In this document: positions 50,815 through 60,052 of the stretch, in pieces | Layout: every line of letters begins with the position of its first letter | Numbering within the stretch: the stretch's first letter is position 1 | Assembly (NCBI RefSeq): GCF_002006355.2 | Contig: NZ_CP096980.1 | Location: 1,736,001-1,800,000, forward strand | Origin: Clostridium felsineum DSM 794 | Lineage (GTDB): Bacteria; Bacillota; Clostridia; Clostridiales; Clostridiaceae | DNA: 64,000 nt | Direction: 5' to 3' | The notes under the pieces: model-generated | What the model saw: the letters and a program-made list of their open reading frames with translations, nothing else | What the model was told of the DNA's origin: nothing | Databases searched by the model: none | Program-made: the position numbers and the translations under genes

Positions 50815-52728
50815 TTATCTATTCCAGCCACTATATGAGGCATCAGAAGGCATTCTAAGATCACCCCTTGGTGATAAGCTTATAGTTCCAACTTTAGGTC
50901 CATCAGGTATAGCAGAACGCTTAAATTGTTGACTGAAAAATCTTTTTATAAATAACTTAAACCATTTTTCTATAGTTTCTTTAGAATAAGTATCTTTAAA
51001 GGCATGTTGTGCCATAAATATTATCTTTTCTGACTCAGAACCCTGCTTCATAAAATAATACAAGAAAAAGTCATGAAGTTCGTAAGGTCCTATTATATCC
51101 TCTGTCTTTTGAGATATATTTCCTTTTGAGTCCTTAGGTAAAAGTTCAGGACTTACAGGAGTGTTTAAAATATCGATTAGGGTTTTTGAAACTTCACCAG
51201 TGAGTTCTTTTTCAGCAACATAAAGAACCAAATATCTTACAAGTGTCTTTGGAATAGATGAGTTTACAGCGTACATGGACATATGATCTCCATTATAAGT
51301 ACACCAACCAAGAGCAAGCTCTGATAAATCACCAGTACCAATTAAAAGACCGCCTTCTTTATTTGCAATGTCCATAAGTATTTGAGTTCTTTCTCTTGCT
51401 TGAACATTTTCATAAGTAACGTCATGAGTTTCTTTAGGATGGTTTATATCCTTAAAGTGAAGGAGACATGCTGGTACTATGTCTATTTCTCTAAGGTCAC
51501 ATCCTAGATAATTACATAAATCCACTGCATTATTATAAGTTTTATCTGTAGTTCCAAAACCAGGCATTGTGACAGTTATTATATTTTTTCTGCTTATACC
51601 TAACATATCAAAGGTTTTTACTATGACAACAAGGGCAAGAGTAGAGTCTAGTCCACCCGAAATACCTATAACTGCTTTCTTTAGACCAGTATGTGTAAAT
51701 CTCTTAGCAAGGCCAGCTGTTTGTATATTAAATATTTCTTTGCAGCGGTTTTCTCTTTGTTTTTCATTTGAAGGAACAAAAGGGTGAGAATCGATAAATC
51801 TATCAAAATTGCCCATATTCCAATTTGAAAAAGTGAAGTCTATGTAATTTGGTTTAAAGGTACATAATTTTATACTGTCTCTAAAGGTTACATTTTTTAA
51901 TCTTTCACTTTGAAGTTTTTCAAGATCAATTATTGAAGTTAAAACTAAATTATCTCTTTCAAATCTATCATTTTCAGAAAGGATGCTTCCATTTTCACAT
52001 ATGAGCATATGTCCACTGAAAACTACATCTGTAGAGGATTCAAAAACTCCTGCTGAGGAATAAATGTAGGCACACATACACCTTCCACTTTGATTTGAAA
52101 TAAGGCTTCTTCTATAGTCAGCCTTGCTTACAACTTCGTTTGAGGCAGAAGGATTTAATATTACATTTGCACCCATTATGCTTAAGTAACTGCTAGGTGG
52201 TATTGGAGCCCATAAATCCTCACATATTTCTAAGCCTAATTTTAAATCACCGCATCTGAATATTAAGTCAGAGCCAAAAGGTACATCAGCTTGAAATGGA
52301 AATTCAGCAAATTCATTTTTAACATTAAGACCTTCTGTGAACCACCTTTTTTCATAAAACTCCACGTAATTAGGTATGTAGCTTTTGGGTACTATACCTA
52401 GAATTGAGCCTTTAAAAAGAACGTAGGCACAATTATAGAGACAGTAGTTATATAAAAGAGGGGCACCAACTACCACCACTATATCTTTATCTTTTAAAAA
52501 ATCACATAAATCTTTTATTCCATTTAAGGAGTTGTTTAGTAGTGTGCTTTGAGAAAATAAATCTGCACAGGTATAGGAAGTTATAGAAAGCTCAGGAAAA
52601 ACTACAACTTTTGAATTTTCATTTAAAGCCTTATCTATACACAACTTAATATTTTTTACATTAAAATCAACATCTGCAACATTAGTTTTTGGACATGCTG
52701 AAGAAATTTTTACAAAACTATGATTCAT
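50815..52728 (-). CDS. nadE: Glutamine-dependent NAD+ synthetase
   Basis: The 637-residue protein joins an N-terminal nitrilase-type glutaminase domain (catalytic Glu in VVFPELSITSYTC, Lys in SYIPNYVEFYEKRWF, Cys in LEICEDLWAPIPPSS) to a C-terminal NAD synthetase with the PP-loop SGGLDSTLALVV and GTGDLSELALGWCTYNGDHM. It amidates nicotinate adenine dinucleotide to NAD+, the last step of the pathway begun by nadABC at 10-13 kb. AAGGAGAG precedes the ATG. It is monocistronic. Confidence 0.96.
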   Translation of the reverse strand: MNHSFVKISSACPKTNVADVDFNVKNIKLCIDKALNENSKVVVFPELSITSYTCADLFSQSTLLNNSLNGIKDLCDFLKDKDIVVVVGAPLLYNYCLYNCAYVLFKGSILGIVPKSYIPNYVEFYEKRWFTEGLNVKNEFAEFPFQADVPFGSDLIFRCGDLKLGLEICEDLWAPIPPSSYLSIMGANVILNPSASNEVVSKADYRRSLISNQSGRCMCAYIYSSAGVFESSTDVVFSGHMLICENGSILSENDRFERDNLVLTSIIDLEKLQSERLKNVTFRDSIKLCTFKPNYIDFTFSNWNMGNFDRFIDSHPFVPSNEKQRENRCKEIFNIQTAGLAKRFTHTGLKKAVIGISGGLDSTLALVVIVKTFDMLGISRKNIITVTMPGFGTTDKTYNNAVDLCNYLGCDLREIDIVPACLLHFKDINHPKETHDVTYENVQARERTQILMDIANKEGGLLIGTGDLSELALGWCTYNGDHMSMYAVNSSIPKTLVRYLVLYVAEKELTGEVSKTLIDILNTPVSPELLPKDSKGNISQKTEDIIGPYELHDFFLYYFMKQGSESEKIIFMAQHAFKDTYSKETIEKWFKLFIKRFFSQQFKRSAIPDGPKVGTISLSPRGDLRMPSDASYSGWNR

Positions 52729-52940
52729 TAAAATACTCTCCTTTATACTTTATGTAGTAATATTATATCACTAAATTTAATATAAATGATAATTGGCGAA
52801 AAAACATGATATAATAAGATTCAACACAAAAAATAAACTAAAGTTGGACAAAGGGTATAAAATAACTCTTTTAAGGGTAAAACAGAACTTTATTTATAGT
52901 AGATATTAATGTAAAGTATATGTAATCAGGGGGTGATATA

Positions 52941-53381
52941 ATGAGTGATTTATTAAAAATATGGATAGTAATAGCTATTTTTATGATGATAATTGATTTT
53001 TGGACATCAGGTTTTCTATTTATGTGGTTTAGTGTAGGTGCAGTAGTAGCTATAATAGCAGGACTTCTTGGAGCACCAGTCACAGTTCAAATTATATTAT
53101 TTTCAATTGTAAGTATTGTTTTATTATGTGTAGGTTACCCAATATCTAAAAAACTACTAAATAAAACAGTAAAAAGGACACCTCTTATGGAAGAAAAATA
53201 TATAGGGAGGGAAGCTGTAGCAGAAAAGGATATGGATGTTGGAAAATCAAAATTGAAAGTAGACGGTATATACTGGACAGTAAAAAATGTTGGAGAAGCT
53301 ATAAAAAAAGGCGATAATTTTATAATCACAGGAATCGAAGGAAATAAACTTTTAATAAGAAAAGAAGGAGAGATTAAATAA
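52941..53381 (+). CDS. NfeD-family membrane protein
   Basis: This 146-residue protein has three or so membrane segments in residues 5-75 and an OB-fold C-terminal domain (EKYIGREAVAEKDMDVGKSKLKVDGIYWTVKN), the short NfeD type. It overlaps the SPFH gene at TAATG, and NfeD/SPFH pairs act together in membrane microdomains. GGGGGTGAT precedes the ATG. Confidence 0.85.
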   Translation: MSDLLKIWIVIAIFMMIIDFWTSGFLFMWFSVGAVVAIIAGLLGAPVTVQIILFSIVSIVLLCVGYPISKKLLNKTVKRTPLMEEKYIGREAVAEKDMDVGKSKLKVDGIYWTVKNVGEAIKKGDNFIITGIEGNKLLIRKEGEIK

Positions 53382-54346
53382 TGATAGTTTTAATTGTTTT
53401 ATTAGTACTTATTTTAGTAATTGTATTCATTTCTCTAAAGGTTGTAACTACAGGATATGTGTATGTAGTAGAAAGACTTGGTCAGTTTCATAGAGCACTT
53501 CAACCAGGCTGGAATCTTATAATACCATTTGTGGACTTTACAAGAGCTAAGGTTTCAACTAAGCAACAAATACTTGACATACAACCTCAAAGCGTTATAA
53601 CAAAGGATAACGTAAAAATATCTATTGATAATGTAATATTCTATAAAGTTATGAATGCAAGGGATGCTATCTACAATATTGAAAGCTATAAATCAGGTAT
53701 TATATATTCAACTATAACAAACATGAGAAATATTGTAGGAAACATGTCACTTGACGAAGTTCTTTCAGGAAGAGATATTATAAACCAAGAGCTTTTAAAG
53801 GTTGTAGATGAAATTACAGATGCTTATGGAATAAAAATACTTTCTGTTGAAATTAAAAATATTATTCCACCAGCTGAAATTCAACAAGCTATGGAAAAAC
53901 AAATGAGAGCAGAAAGAGATAAAAGAGCTACTATACTCCAAGCAGAAGGTCAAAAACAAGCTGAAATAGCTAAAGCAGAAGGTGAAAAACAATCTAAAAT
54001 ACTTCAAGCAGAAGCAGAAAAAGAAGCTAACATAAGAAGAGCAGAAGGACTTAAAGAATCACAACTTCTTGAGGCAGAAGGTAAAGCAAAAGCTATAGAG
54101 GCAGTTGCGGAAGCAGAAAGTAAGGCTATAAGAAAAGTAAATAGCTCTATAATTGAATCAGGAACAAATGAAACAGTAATAGCATTAAAACAGGTTGAAG
54201 CACTTAAAGAAATGGCTAAAAATCCTGCAAATAAACTTATATTACCAAATGAGACACTTTCATCACTTGGAAGCATAGCTGCAATAGCTGATGTTTTAAA
54301 GAAAGATTCTACTGGTTTTAAAAAAAGTACTGTTGAAAGTAAATAA
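53381..54346 (+). CDS. SPFH/Band 7 protein (stomatin/QmcA type)
   Basis: The 321-residue protein has an N-terminal membrane segment, a Band 7 domain (TGYVYVVERLGQFHRALQPG, then IDNVIFYKVMNARDAIYNIESY and NIVGNMSLDEVLSGRD) and a long charged coiled coil rich in AEGEKQ repeats (about 170-270). It forms ring-like oligomers at the membrane with NfeD as partner. The start codon overlaps the nfeD stop, so the two are translationally coupled. Confidence 0.92.
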   Translation: MIVLIVLLVLILVIVFISLKVVTTGYVYVVERLGQFHRALQPGWNLIIPFVDFTRAKVSTKQQILDIQPQSVITKDNVKISIDNVIFYKVMNARDAIYNIESYKSGIIYSTITNMRNIVGNMSLDEVLSGRDIINQELLKVVDEITDAYGIKILSVEIKNIIPPAEIQQAMEKQMRAERDKRATILQAEGQKQAEIAKAEGEKQSKILQAEAEKEANIRRAEGLKESQLLEAEGKAKAIEAVAEAESKAIRKVNSSIIESGTNETVIALKQVEALKEMAKNPANKLILPNETLSSLGSIAAIADVLKKDSTGFKKSTVESK

Positions 54347-54392
54347 AACTTTAAATAAATAGTTTAAAATATAAAAAATAGGATATATAAAT

Positions 54393-54439
54393 AAAGGGGT
54401 AAATGAAGTAATAATATTTAAAAGTTCATTTACCTCTTT
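54393..54439 (+). terminator. Terminator of the nfeD-SPFH operon
   Basis: AAAGGGGTAAATGAA (54393-54407) pairs with TTCATTTACCTCTTT (54425-54439) with one G-U pair. Confidence 0.85.
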
Positions 54440-54574
54440 TGATTGTTACATTTTATGGAAATTTGCCCTGATGATATAATTTGTTAAACTTGAAAATTTC
54501 ATAAAAAAACATTTATAATTAAAAAGTGAAATATATATAAGTATGCATGTAAGTTCTTTAGGGAGGGAATAGTA

Positions 54575-55780
54575 TTGAAAATATTAATGTTATCATGGGA
54601 ATATCCACCTAAAAACGTAGGAGGATTATCTAATCACGTTTACAATTTATCCCATGCGCTAGCCACTTTAGGCCACGAGGTATATGTTGTAACTTGCGAA
54701 GAAAAAAAAGCGCCGGTTGAGGAAAATGATGATGGAGTATATGTACATAGAGTAACTCCGTATAAAATAGATACAGAGGATTTTACTAAATGGGTTATGC
54801 ACCTTAATTTTTCTATGATTGAAGAATGTACAAGACTAATGAGAAAAATTGGTAAAGTTGACATGATTCATGTTCACGATTGGCTGTGTGTATATTGTGG
54901 CAAGGTTTTAAAATGGTCGTACAGAATTCCAATGGTTTGTACTATGCATGCTACTGAAAAAGGCAGAAACAACGGTATAAGAACAGAAATGCAAAAATAT
55001 ATTTCTTCAGCTGAATGGCTACTTACTTATGAATCTTGGAAAATAGTCGCATGCAGTGGCTATATGAAATCGCAAATAGTAGAGACCTTCAAAACTCCAG
55101 AGGACAAAGTTTGGATTATACCTAATGGAATTGATATGGATTCCTTTAATTTTGAATTTGATTGGTTAAAATTTAGAAGAAAATATGCAGCTGATGATGA
55201 AAAAATGATATTTTTTATTGGAAGGCATGTGTTTGAAAAAGGAATACAAATATTAATAGATGCAGCACCGGGAATAGTTTCAGGTTATAATAAAACTAAA
55301 TTTATAATTGCTGGAACAGGTCCTATGACAGAAGAACTTAAAGATAAGGTGAAAAGCATAGGGTTAGGAGATAAGTTTTTATTTACAGGATACATGGATA
55401 ATAAAACTAAGAAAAAATTCTATAGAGTGGCTAGTGTTTCAGTTTTTCCATCACTATATGAACCTTTTGGTATAGTATTACTTGAAGCTATGGCGGCAGG
55501 ATGCCCAGCAGTGGTTTCAGATACTGGTGGATTTGGTGAAATAATAGAACATGAAAGTAATGGAATGAAAATGATAAATGGTTCAGTTGAAAGCCTTACT
55601 TATAATGTTTTGGAAATACTAAGAAATGATGAACTTTCTCAAAATATAAGAAGAAATGCAATAAAAACTGTAGAAGAAAAGTATACCTGGAATAGAGTTT
55701 CTAGGTTAACTACCAAAATGTATGAGTTAATAAAAAGTGAGAGTACTGCTGAAAGTCACGTAAAAGAACCGAACTATTAA
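54575..55780 (+). CDS. GT4-family glycosyltransferase
   Basis: The 401-residue GT-B enzyme starts like glycogen-synthase-type transferases (MKILMLSWEYPPKNVGGLSNHVYNL) and has HVHDWLCVYCGK, IPNGIDMDSF, GRHVFEKGIQILIDA and the GT4 donor-site motif PSLYEPFGIVLLEAMAAGCPAVVSDTGG. It transfers a sugar from a nucleotide donor with retention; the acceptor is unknown. A TTG start follows GGGAGGG. It is monocistronic. Confidence 0.9.
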   Translation: MKILMLSWEYPPKNVGGLSNHVYNLSHALATLGHEVYVVTCEEKKAPVEENDDGVYVHRVTPYKIDTEDFTKWVMHLNFSMIEECTRLMRKIGKVDMIHVHDWLCVYCGKVLKWSYRIPMVCTMHATEKGRNNGIRTEMQKYISSAEWLLTYESWKIVACSGYMKSQIVETFKTPEDKVWIIPNGIDMDSFNFEFDWLKFRRKYAADDEKMIFFIGRHVFEKGIQILIDAAPGIVSGYNKTKFIIAGTGPMTEELKDKVKSIGLGDKFLFTGYMDNKTKKKFYRVASVSVFPSLYEPFGIVLLEAMAAGCPAVVSDTGGFGEIIEHESNGMKMINGSVESLTYNVLEILRNDELSQNIRRNAIKTVEEKYTWNRVSRLTTKMYELIKSESTAESHVKEPNY

Positions 55781-55801
55781 ATATACTTGTATTAAAAATA
55801 A

Positions 55802-55843
55802 AGCTTTTAGTTATAAATATTTGTAGTTTTATAACTAAAAGCT
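55802..55843. terminator. Bidirectional terminator
   Basis: A 16-bp perfect stem, AGCTTTTAGTTATAAA (55802-55817) with 55828-55843, lies between the GT4 and arginase genes. Confidence 0.9.
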
Positions 55844-55854
55844 ATTGTAAAAAG

Positions 55855-56754
55855 CTACTTTAAATTTTTAAATATATAGTCAATAAAATCTATAACTAAA
55901 TTCTCTGTTTTGTTATTTCTATCCAAAAGAGGATTGAATTCAACAAGGTCCATAGATTTTACAAGACCGCTCTTAAGGATAGCACCTATAAGTAGTTTGG
56001 TATCATCTATATTTAGACCATCAGAAACAGGAGTGCCTGTTCCAGGAACTATGCTTTTATCAAGGCAATCTATATCGAAGCTTAGATGAACTGAATTGAT
56101 ATTATTTTTAGCTAGCTTCTCAAAAATTTCATTAATAATTGTTTTAGTACCTATTTTTTTTACTGTCTCTGTTGAATAAAAAGTAAGATTTTTTTCATTA
56201 ATTAATTGAAGTTCACCCTTATCAATAGATCGGGCACCGATTATAAACACATTTTCAGGCTTTAATTTATGACCCTCATGACATATATCTGTAAGTTCAC
56301 TAGCACCAATACCCATTGCAGCAGCTAAAGGCATTCCGTGAACGTTGCCTGATTCAGTAGTTTTGTCGGTATTTATATCTGTATGAGCATCAATCCAAAT
56401 AACCGCAAGATTTTCATCTGCCTTACTGGCGCCTACTATGCTGCCAAGACCAAGAGAGTGATCGCCTCCAATTATAAAAGGAAAGTTTCCTAATGATAGA
56501 GATTCGTAAACTTTATTTGCTAGCTCTGTATCTGTTTCTACTATGGGTTTTAAAAATTTCATTTTAGGATTAAATTTGAATTTATCTTTTTCAGGTATAA
56601 AGGGTACTTTAATATCGCCCATGTCTCTAACCTTGTGATTATATTTAGTTATAAGTGTTTTGAAATTTTTTTCTCGTAATTTATCAGGACCTAAATCTAC
56701 GCCTTTTCTGTCAGAACCATAGTAGATAGGTACGCCTAATATATCAATGTTCAT
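55855..56754 (-). CDS. rocF: Arginase (ureohydrolase family)
   Basis: The ATG at 56754 follows GGAGGT and gives 299 residues, arginase length. Manganese ligands are in GGDHSLGLGS, WIDAHTDINT and SFDIDCLDKSIVPGTGTP. The VPIYYGSDRKGVDLGPDKLRE start is of the arginase (RocF) rather than agmatinase type. It hydrolyses arginine to ornithine and urea. No other arginine catabolic gene is adjacent, so agmatinase-like specificity is not fully excluded. Confidence 0.85.
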   Translation of the reverse strand: MNIDILGVPIYYGSDRKGVDLGPDKLREKNFKTLITKYNHKVRDMGDIKVPFIPEKDKFKFNPKMKFLKPIVETDTELANKVYESLSLGNFPFIIGGDHSLGLGSIVGASKADENLAVIWIDAHTDINTDKTTESGNVHGMPLAAAMGIGASELTDICHEGHKLKPENVFIIGARSIDKGELQLINEKNLTFYSTETVKKIGTKTIINEIFEKLAKNNINSVHLSFDIDCLDKSIVPGTGTPVSDGLNIDDTKLLIGAILKSGLVKSMDLVEFNPLLDRNNKTENLVIDFIDYIFKNLK

Positions 56755-56991
56755 CCGCAATACCTCCAAGTTATAAATAATAATACGAAGTTTATTATAT
56801 AATAAATATGAAAAATATAAAGTAGTAGGAGTATAAACGTAATATTAAGAAAATTCATAGAACTTATTAATTTGTGAAGAAAGACTTATAAATTTTAACA
56901 TTATAGTTATTTGTGATAATATAATAATATTAATATTAAATTTAACCAAAAAACTTATAAATATTAAAAAAATTTTTTTTTGAGGTGAAGT

Positions 56992-57390
56992 ATGGATAAT
57001 AAAGAAATTTTAGAATTTATAGTAGATGAAGCAGTAAGCGATTTAAAAGAAATAAATTATGATAAAGATTTGTTTGTGATAAAATTTCATTACAATTTTG
57101 ATGAATATGAAATAAAAGCAGCAAAGGCATTTGCAGATGGTGAATGCAGCTCAAAGGATGAAAAAGATACCTGGTATAGTGAATATTACTTGCCTTTTTT
57201 AAGTGATATAGCAAGGGATAATGTGGAAGCGTCAGTAGATGATTGTGCAGATGAATTTTCCATAAAAGCAGAATGTTTAGTTCATGACTGTACAGACGAG
57301 AAAAATAAATTTAGTGAAGCTCTTGTTATATTTTCAGAAGGAAGTAAAAATTTTGATATAAATAAAATAGCTAAAGAAATAAACTTCTAA
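56992..57390 (+). CDS. Acidic protein of unknown function
   Basis: The 132-residue product is rich in Asp and Glu with three cysteines (DGECSSKD, DDCADEF, HDCTDEK includes two regions of the pattern). No family is recognised. AGGTGAAGT precedes the ATG and a long hairpin follows, so it is an independent unit. Confidence 0.55.
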   Translation: MDNKEILEFIVDEAVSDLKEINYDKDLFVIKFHYNFDEYEIKAAKAFADGECSSKDEKDTWYSEYYLPFLSDIARDNVEASVDDCADEFSIKAECLVHDCTDEKNKFSEALVIFSEGSKNFDINKIAKEINF

Positions 57391-57405
57391 ATCTATATAA
57401 GCTTT

Positions 57406-57461
57406 AGATATATACATGTATTAGAATACTTATTTTTAAGTATCTTAGTACATGTATATCT
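57406..57461 (+). terminator. Long terminator-like hairpin
   Basis: AGATATATACATGTA (57406-57420) pairs with TACATGTATATCT (57449-57461), enclosing a second stem AGAATACTTA/TAAGTATCTT. No clean T run follows, so strength is uncertain. Confidence 0.65.
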
Positions 57462-57570
57462 TAAATATGCAATTTGTAACAAAAAAATATGTTTATCGTA
57501 GGAAAATCAAGAAAATAACAGCTATATCTCAATAAATTTAAAATATAACCAAAATACAATGCAAAAGTAC

Positions 57571-57598
57571 TTGAAAATATTAAATATAGTGATATAAT
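57571..57598 (+). promoter_or_regulatory. Promoter of the tRNA-Glu gene
   Basis: TTGAAA (57571-57576), 16 bp, TATAAT (57593-57598), 44 bp before the tRNA. Confidence 0.75.
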
Positions 57599-57642
57599 AT
57601 TATTCGTTGGTTGTTTTGAGCGACTAACAAAACAAATATTAA

Positions 57643-57717
57643 GGCCCTATGGTCAAGCGGTTAAGACATCGCCCTCTCAAGGCGGAATCACGGGTTCGAT
57701 TCCCGTTGGGGCTACCA
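57643..57717 (+). tRNA. tRNA-Glu (anticodon CUC)
   Basis: A full cloverleaf with encoded CCA can be drawn: acceptor GGCCCTA with TGGGGCT, D arm GTC/GAC, anticodon arm TCGCC-CTCTCAA-GGCGG, and T arm ACGGG-TTCGATT-CCCGT. The anticodon at 57676-57678 is CTC, reading GAG. The first acceptor pair is G1-U72, where bacterial tRNA-Glu normally has G-C. A terminator-like hairpin follows. Confidence 0.95.
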
Positions 57718-57725
57718 AACCTTTA

Positions 57726-57763
57726 AAATAGCGAGTTTACAGTATTGTAGACTGGCTATTTTT
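57726..57763 (+). terminator. Terminator of the tRNA gene
   Basis: AAATAGC and TTTACA pair with GTAGAC (partly) and GCTATTT, followed by Ts. Confidence 0.75.
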
Positions 57764-57803
57764 GTGTTTTCAATTACTTTATGAAAAAGTTTAATTTTCA
57801 TAA

Positions 57804-57938
57804 TTAATTGAGATTTGAAGTACCTTTTCCTGTAATCTTTCCATTTTTAAGTTGTATACTAGTGGTATTTCTGTCAACATTAATCCATATATACGATTGT
57901 TCGTTATGTAAAATAGTTTTTACATAGTTGTAATTTAT
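57804..57938 (-). pseudogene. Gene remnant (44 codons, no start)
   Basis: An open minus-strand frame ends in TAA at 57804 and reads HNEQSYIWINVDRN followed by TSIQLKNGKITGKG, which looks like protein-coding beta-rich sequence. It has no start codon or ribosome binding site and is preceded by an in-frame TGA. I take it as the 3' end of a lost gene; no family is identified. The rest of 57764-58129 shows nothing else. Confidence 0.3.
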
Positions 57939-58129
57939 TCATTCTCTTGTTTTAAGAAATTTATAATAGTTAAAGATTATTTTACCTGGAGATTTTTTTT
58001 CTTGATCTTTGAATTTGCAATATTAGTTCTTTTAGATGTTTTATTGTGTACTTGCATAAATTTACACATTGTTTTACAATAATATTGATTATAAGTAAAA
58101 ATAATACATATACTAAAGGGGGAACAAAA

Positions 58130-59557
58130 GTGAAAAACAGATTTAAAGTGTCTTTGTTAGTGTTTTTAATTGTTATTTTAGGATGTTTTACGAGTGTTTT
58201 TGCAGATACTAATAGGGATAGTGGAGTAGATGAAAATACAAAATTATTGTTACATATGGATGATAGTACATTTAAAGATGAATGTGGACATAGTGTAATT
58301 AATAATGGAGTTACTTTAGATACTGATAATAAAAAATTTGGCACCGGAAGTGCATATTTTAATGGGAGTGCTGACTTAACAGTAAGTGGAACAAGTGATG
58401 AGTTTAATATGAATGATATAGATTGCATGATTGAATTTTGGATAAAACCTTCAGCGAATATGTCAGATGATGCTCCTATTTGTACATCATCAAATTATAA
58501 TTATACTAATAAAACTGGTTGGGGACTTAATCTTAAAACAAATAAGTGGATTAACTTTATTTATTATGGTGAAGGAGCACAATATTATTATCATATGTAT
58601 GCAAGTACAATATTTGATGGACAGTGGCATAATATAAGAATAATAAAAAACAAAGGATCAGTAGGACTTTTGTATGACGGAAGATTAATGAGTCTTAATC
58701 CATATCAGCCATATTCAGGAACATCAACGGGAATTAATATAGGAATGTATGAAACAGCTAATTCTAATATGTTAAAGCAAGTTAATATTGATGAATTTAG
58801 ATTTGAGAAAGGAAATTATGAAATAAAAGATTATACACCATTAGCTACTGGTATAACATTAAATAAAACTACAGATAATCTAATAGTAGGACAATCAGAC
58901 AACCTAACAGCAACAGTAACACCAGATGATGTAAGCAATAAAGCTGTGACATGGACGTCAAGTGATACATCAGTAGCACCAGTAGATTCAAATGGAAAAG
59001 TAACTGCTCTTAAAAAAGGAAAAACAACCATAAAAGCAACTACACAAGATGGAAGTAATTTAAGTTCTTCATGCACAGTCAATGTTACAGAACCAACAAC
59101 TATAAGTTTAGATAAAACGAATGATTCAATAAATGTAGGACAAACTGATAATATAGCAGCAATAGTTAATCCCTCCAATGTAGGTGTAACATGGAGTTCA
59201 AGTGATAATTCTATTGTAACAGTAGATTCTTCTGGAAAAATAACAGGAGTAAAAGAAGGTCAGACAATAATAACAGCAACTACAGCTGATGGTAAAACTG
59301 CAACATGTACGGTAAATGTAATAGCTCAACAAGTTACAAAAGTTAAATTAACGTTATATATGAATGATTCAACAACAAGAAAATTTGATTTAACGCAAGA
59401 TGAGTTTAATGATTTCATGAATTGGTATACTAATATGAGTGAAGAAGTAAAAGGAACAATACCATATTATATATTCAGTATACCAGCACAAGGAAGTACT
59501 TCAGCTCAAAAACATTGTGTACCATTTGCTAAAATAGAAAGTTTTGAGTTTGAATAA
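58130..59557 (+). CDS. Secreted LamG-like and BIG2-domain protein
   Basis: GTG at 58130, after AAGGGGG, gives 475 residues. A signal peptide (FKVSLLVFLIVILGCFTSVFA, cut before DTNRD) opens it. Residues about 35-235 form a concanavalin/LamG-like domain (TKLLLHMDDSTFKDECGH to VNIDEFRFEKGNY). Two bacterial Ig-like BIG2 domains follow (GITLNKTTDNLIVGQS..., ISLDKTNDSINVGQTD..., each with VTW(T/S)SSD). The last 75 residues are of unknown type. It probably binds carbohydrate outside the cell. No sortase motif or anchor is present. Confidence 0.82.
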   Translation: MKNRFKVSLLVFLIVILGCFTSVFADTNRDSGVDENTKLLLHMDDSTFKDECGHSVINNGVTLDTDNKKFGTGSAYFNGSADLTVSGTSDEFNMNDIDCMIEFWIKPSANMSDDAPICTSSNYNYTNKTGWGLNLKTNKWINFIYYGEGAQYYYHMYASTIFDGQWHNIRIIKNKGSVGLLYDGRLMSLNPYQPYSGTSTGINIGMYETANSNMLKQVNIDEFRFEKGNYEIKDYTPLATGITLNKTTDNLIVGQSDNLTATVTPDDVSNKAVTWTSSDTSVAPVDSNGKVTALKKGKTTIKATTQDGSNLSSSCTVNVTEPTTISLDKTNDSINVGQTDNIAAIVNPSNVGVTWSSSDNSIVTVDSSGKITGVKEGQTIITATTADGKTATCTVNVIAQQVTKVKLTLYMNDSTTRKFDLTQDEFNDFMNWYTNMSEEVKGTIPYYIFSIPAQGSTSAQKHCVPFAKIESFEFE

Positions 59558-59661
59558 TAAAAATTTAAATTCCACTGTGATAAAAACAAAAAATTAATGT
59601 ATAAGAATAGTAAAAACAATTTTAGTCTTTGCTATTCTTTTTTTATTTTGAAACAATTATT

Positions 59662-59717
59662 TTAGCCCTTTTTAGGCTAACAAACTGTGTATATGAAAAA
59701 TTCGCTTATATGCAGTT
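59662..59717. other. Two adjacent hairpins after the LamG/BIG2 gene
   Basis: TTAGCC/GGCTAA (59662-59680) and AACAAACTG/CAGTTTGTT (from 59679 to about 59722) with extension through TATAT. The second, followed by TATATTTAATTTT, is a likely terminator. Confidence 0.5.
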
Positions 59718-59745
59718 TGTTTATATTTAATTTTAAAAGTGAAAG

Positions 59746-60052
59746 GTGGAATATTTTAAAAACAAAATTGAAAAATTAAAAAACTTTATATGCCAAGTAT
59801 CATAATTATACTAATAAAGATGTAATTGGTTTTGATGTAAGTTCATCTACAATTAATTTTATAAAGGAAGCTAAAAAGGTTGCTAGTGTAAAGTTAAATC
59901 ATATGGCATCTATTGAAGTTAGGAACAAAGTATATAGGAATTTAATTACATATTATCATTGGAAAGAGAAAATCAGGCAGACAGTTCAGATTTATAAAAA
60001 AGATTTTGTTAATATAGGAAAAGATATATATAAATTAAGTATAATTTCATAA
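59746..60052 (+). pseudogene. Frameshifted gene of unknown function
   Basis: GTG at 59746, after AAAGG, reads MEYFKNKIEKLKNF and then hits a stop. Removing one A from the A6 run near 59779-59784 joins it to an open frame (LYAKYHNYTNKDVIGFDVSS, then VASVKLNHMASIEVRNKVY, ending LSIIS) of 90 codons that stops at 60050-60052, directly before IS256 copy C. I do not recognise the protein. It may have continued before the IS cut it and the stop may be accidental. Confidence 0.4.
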
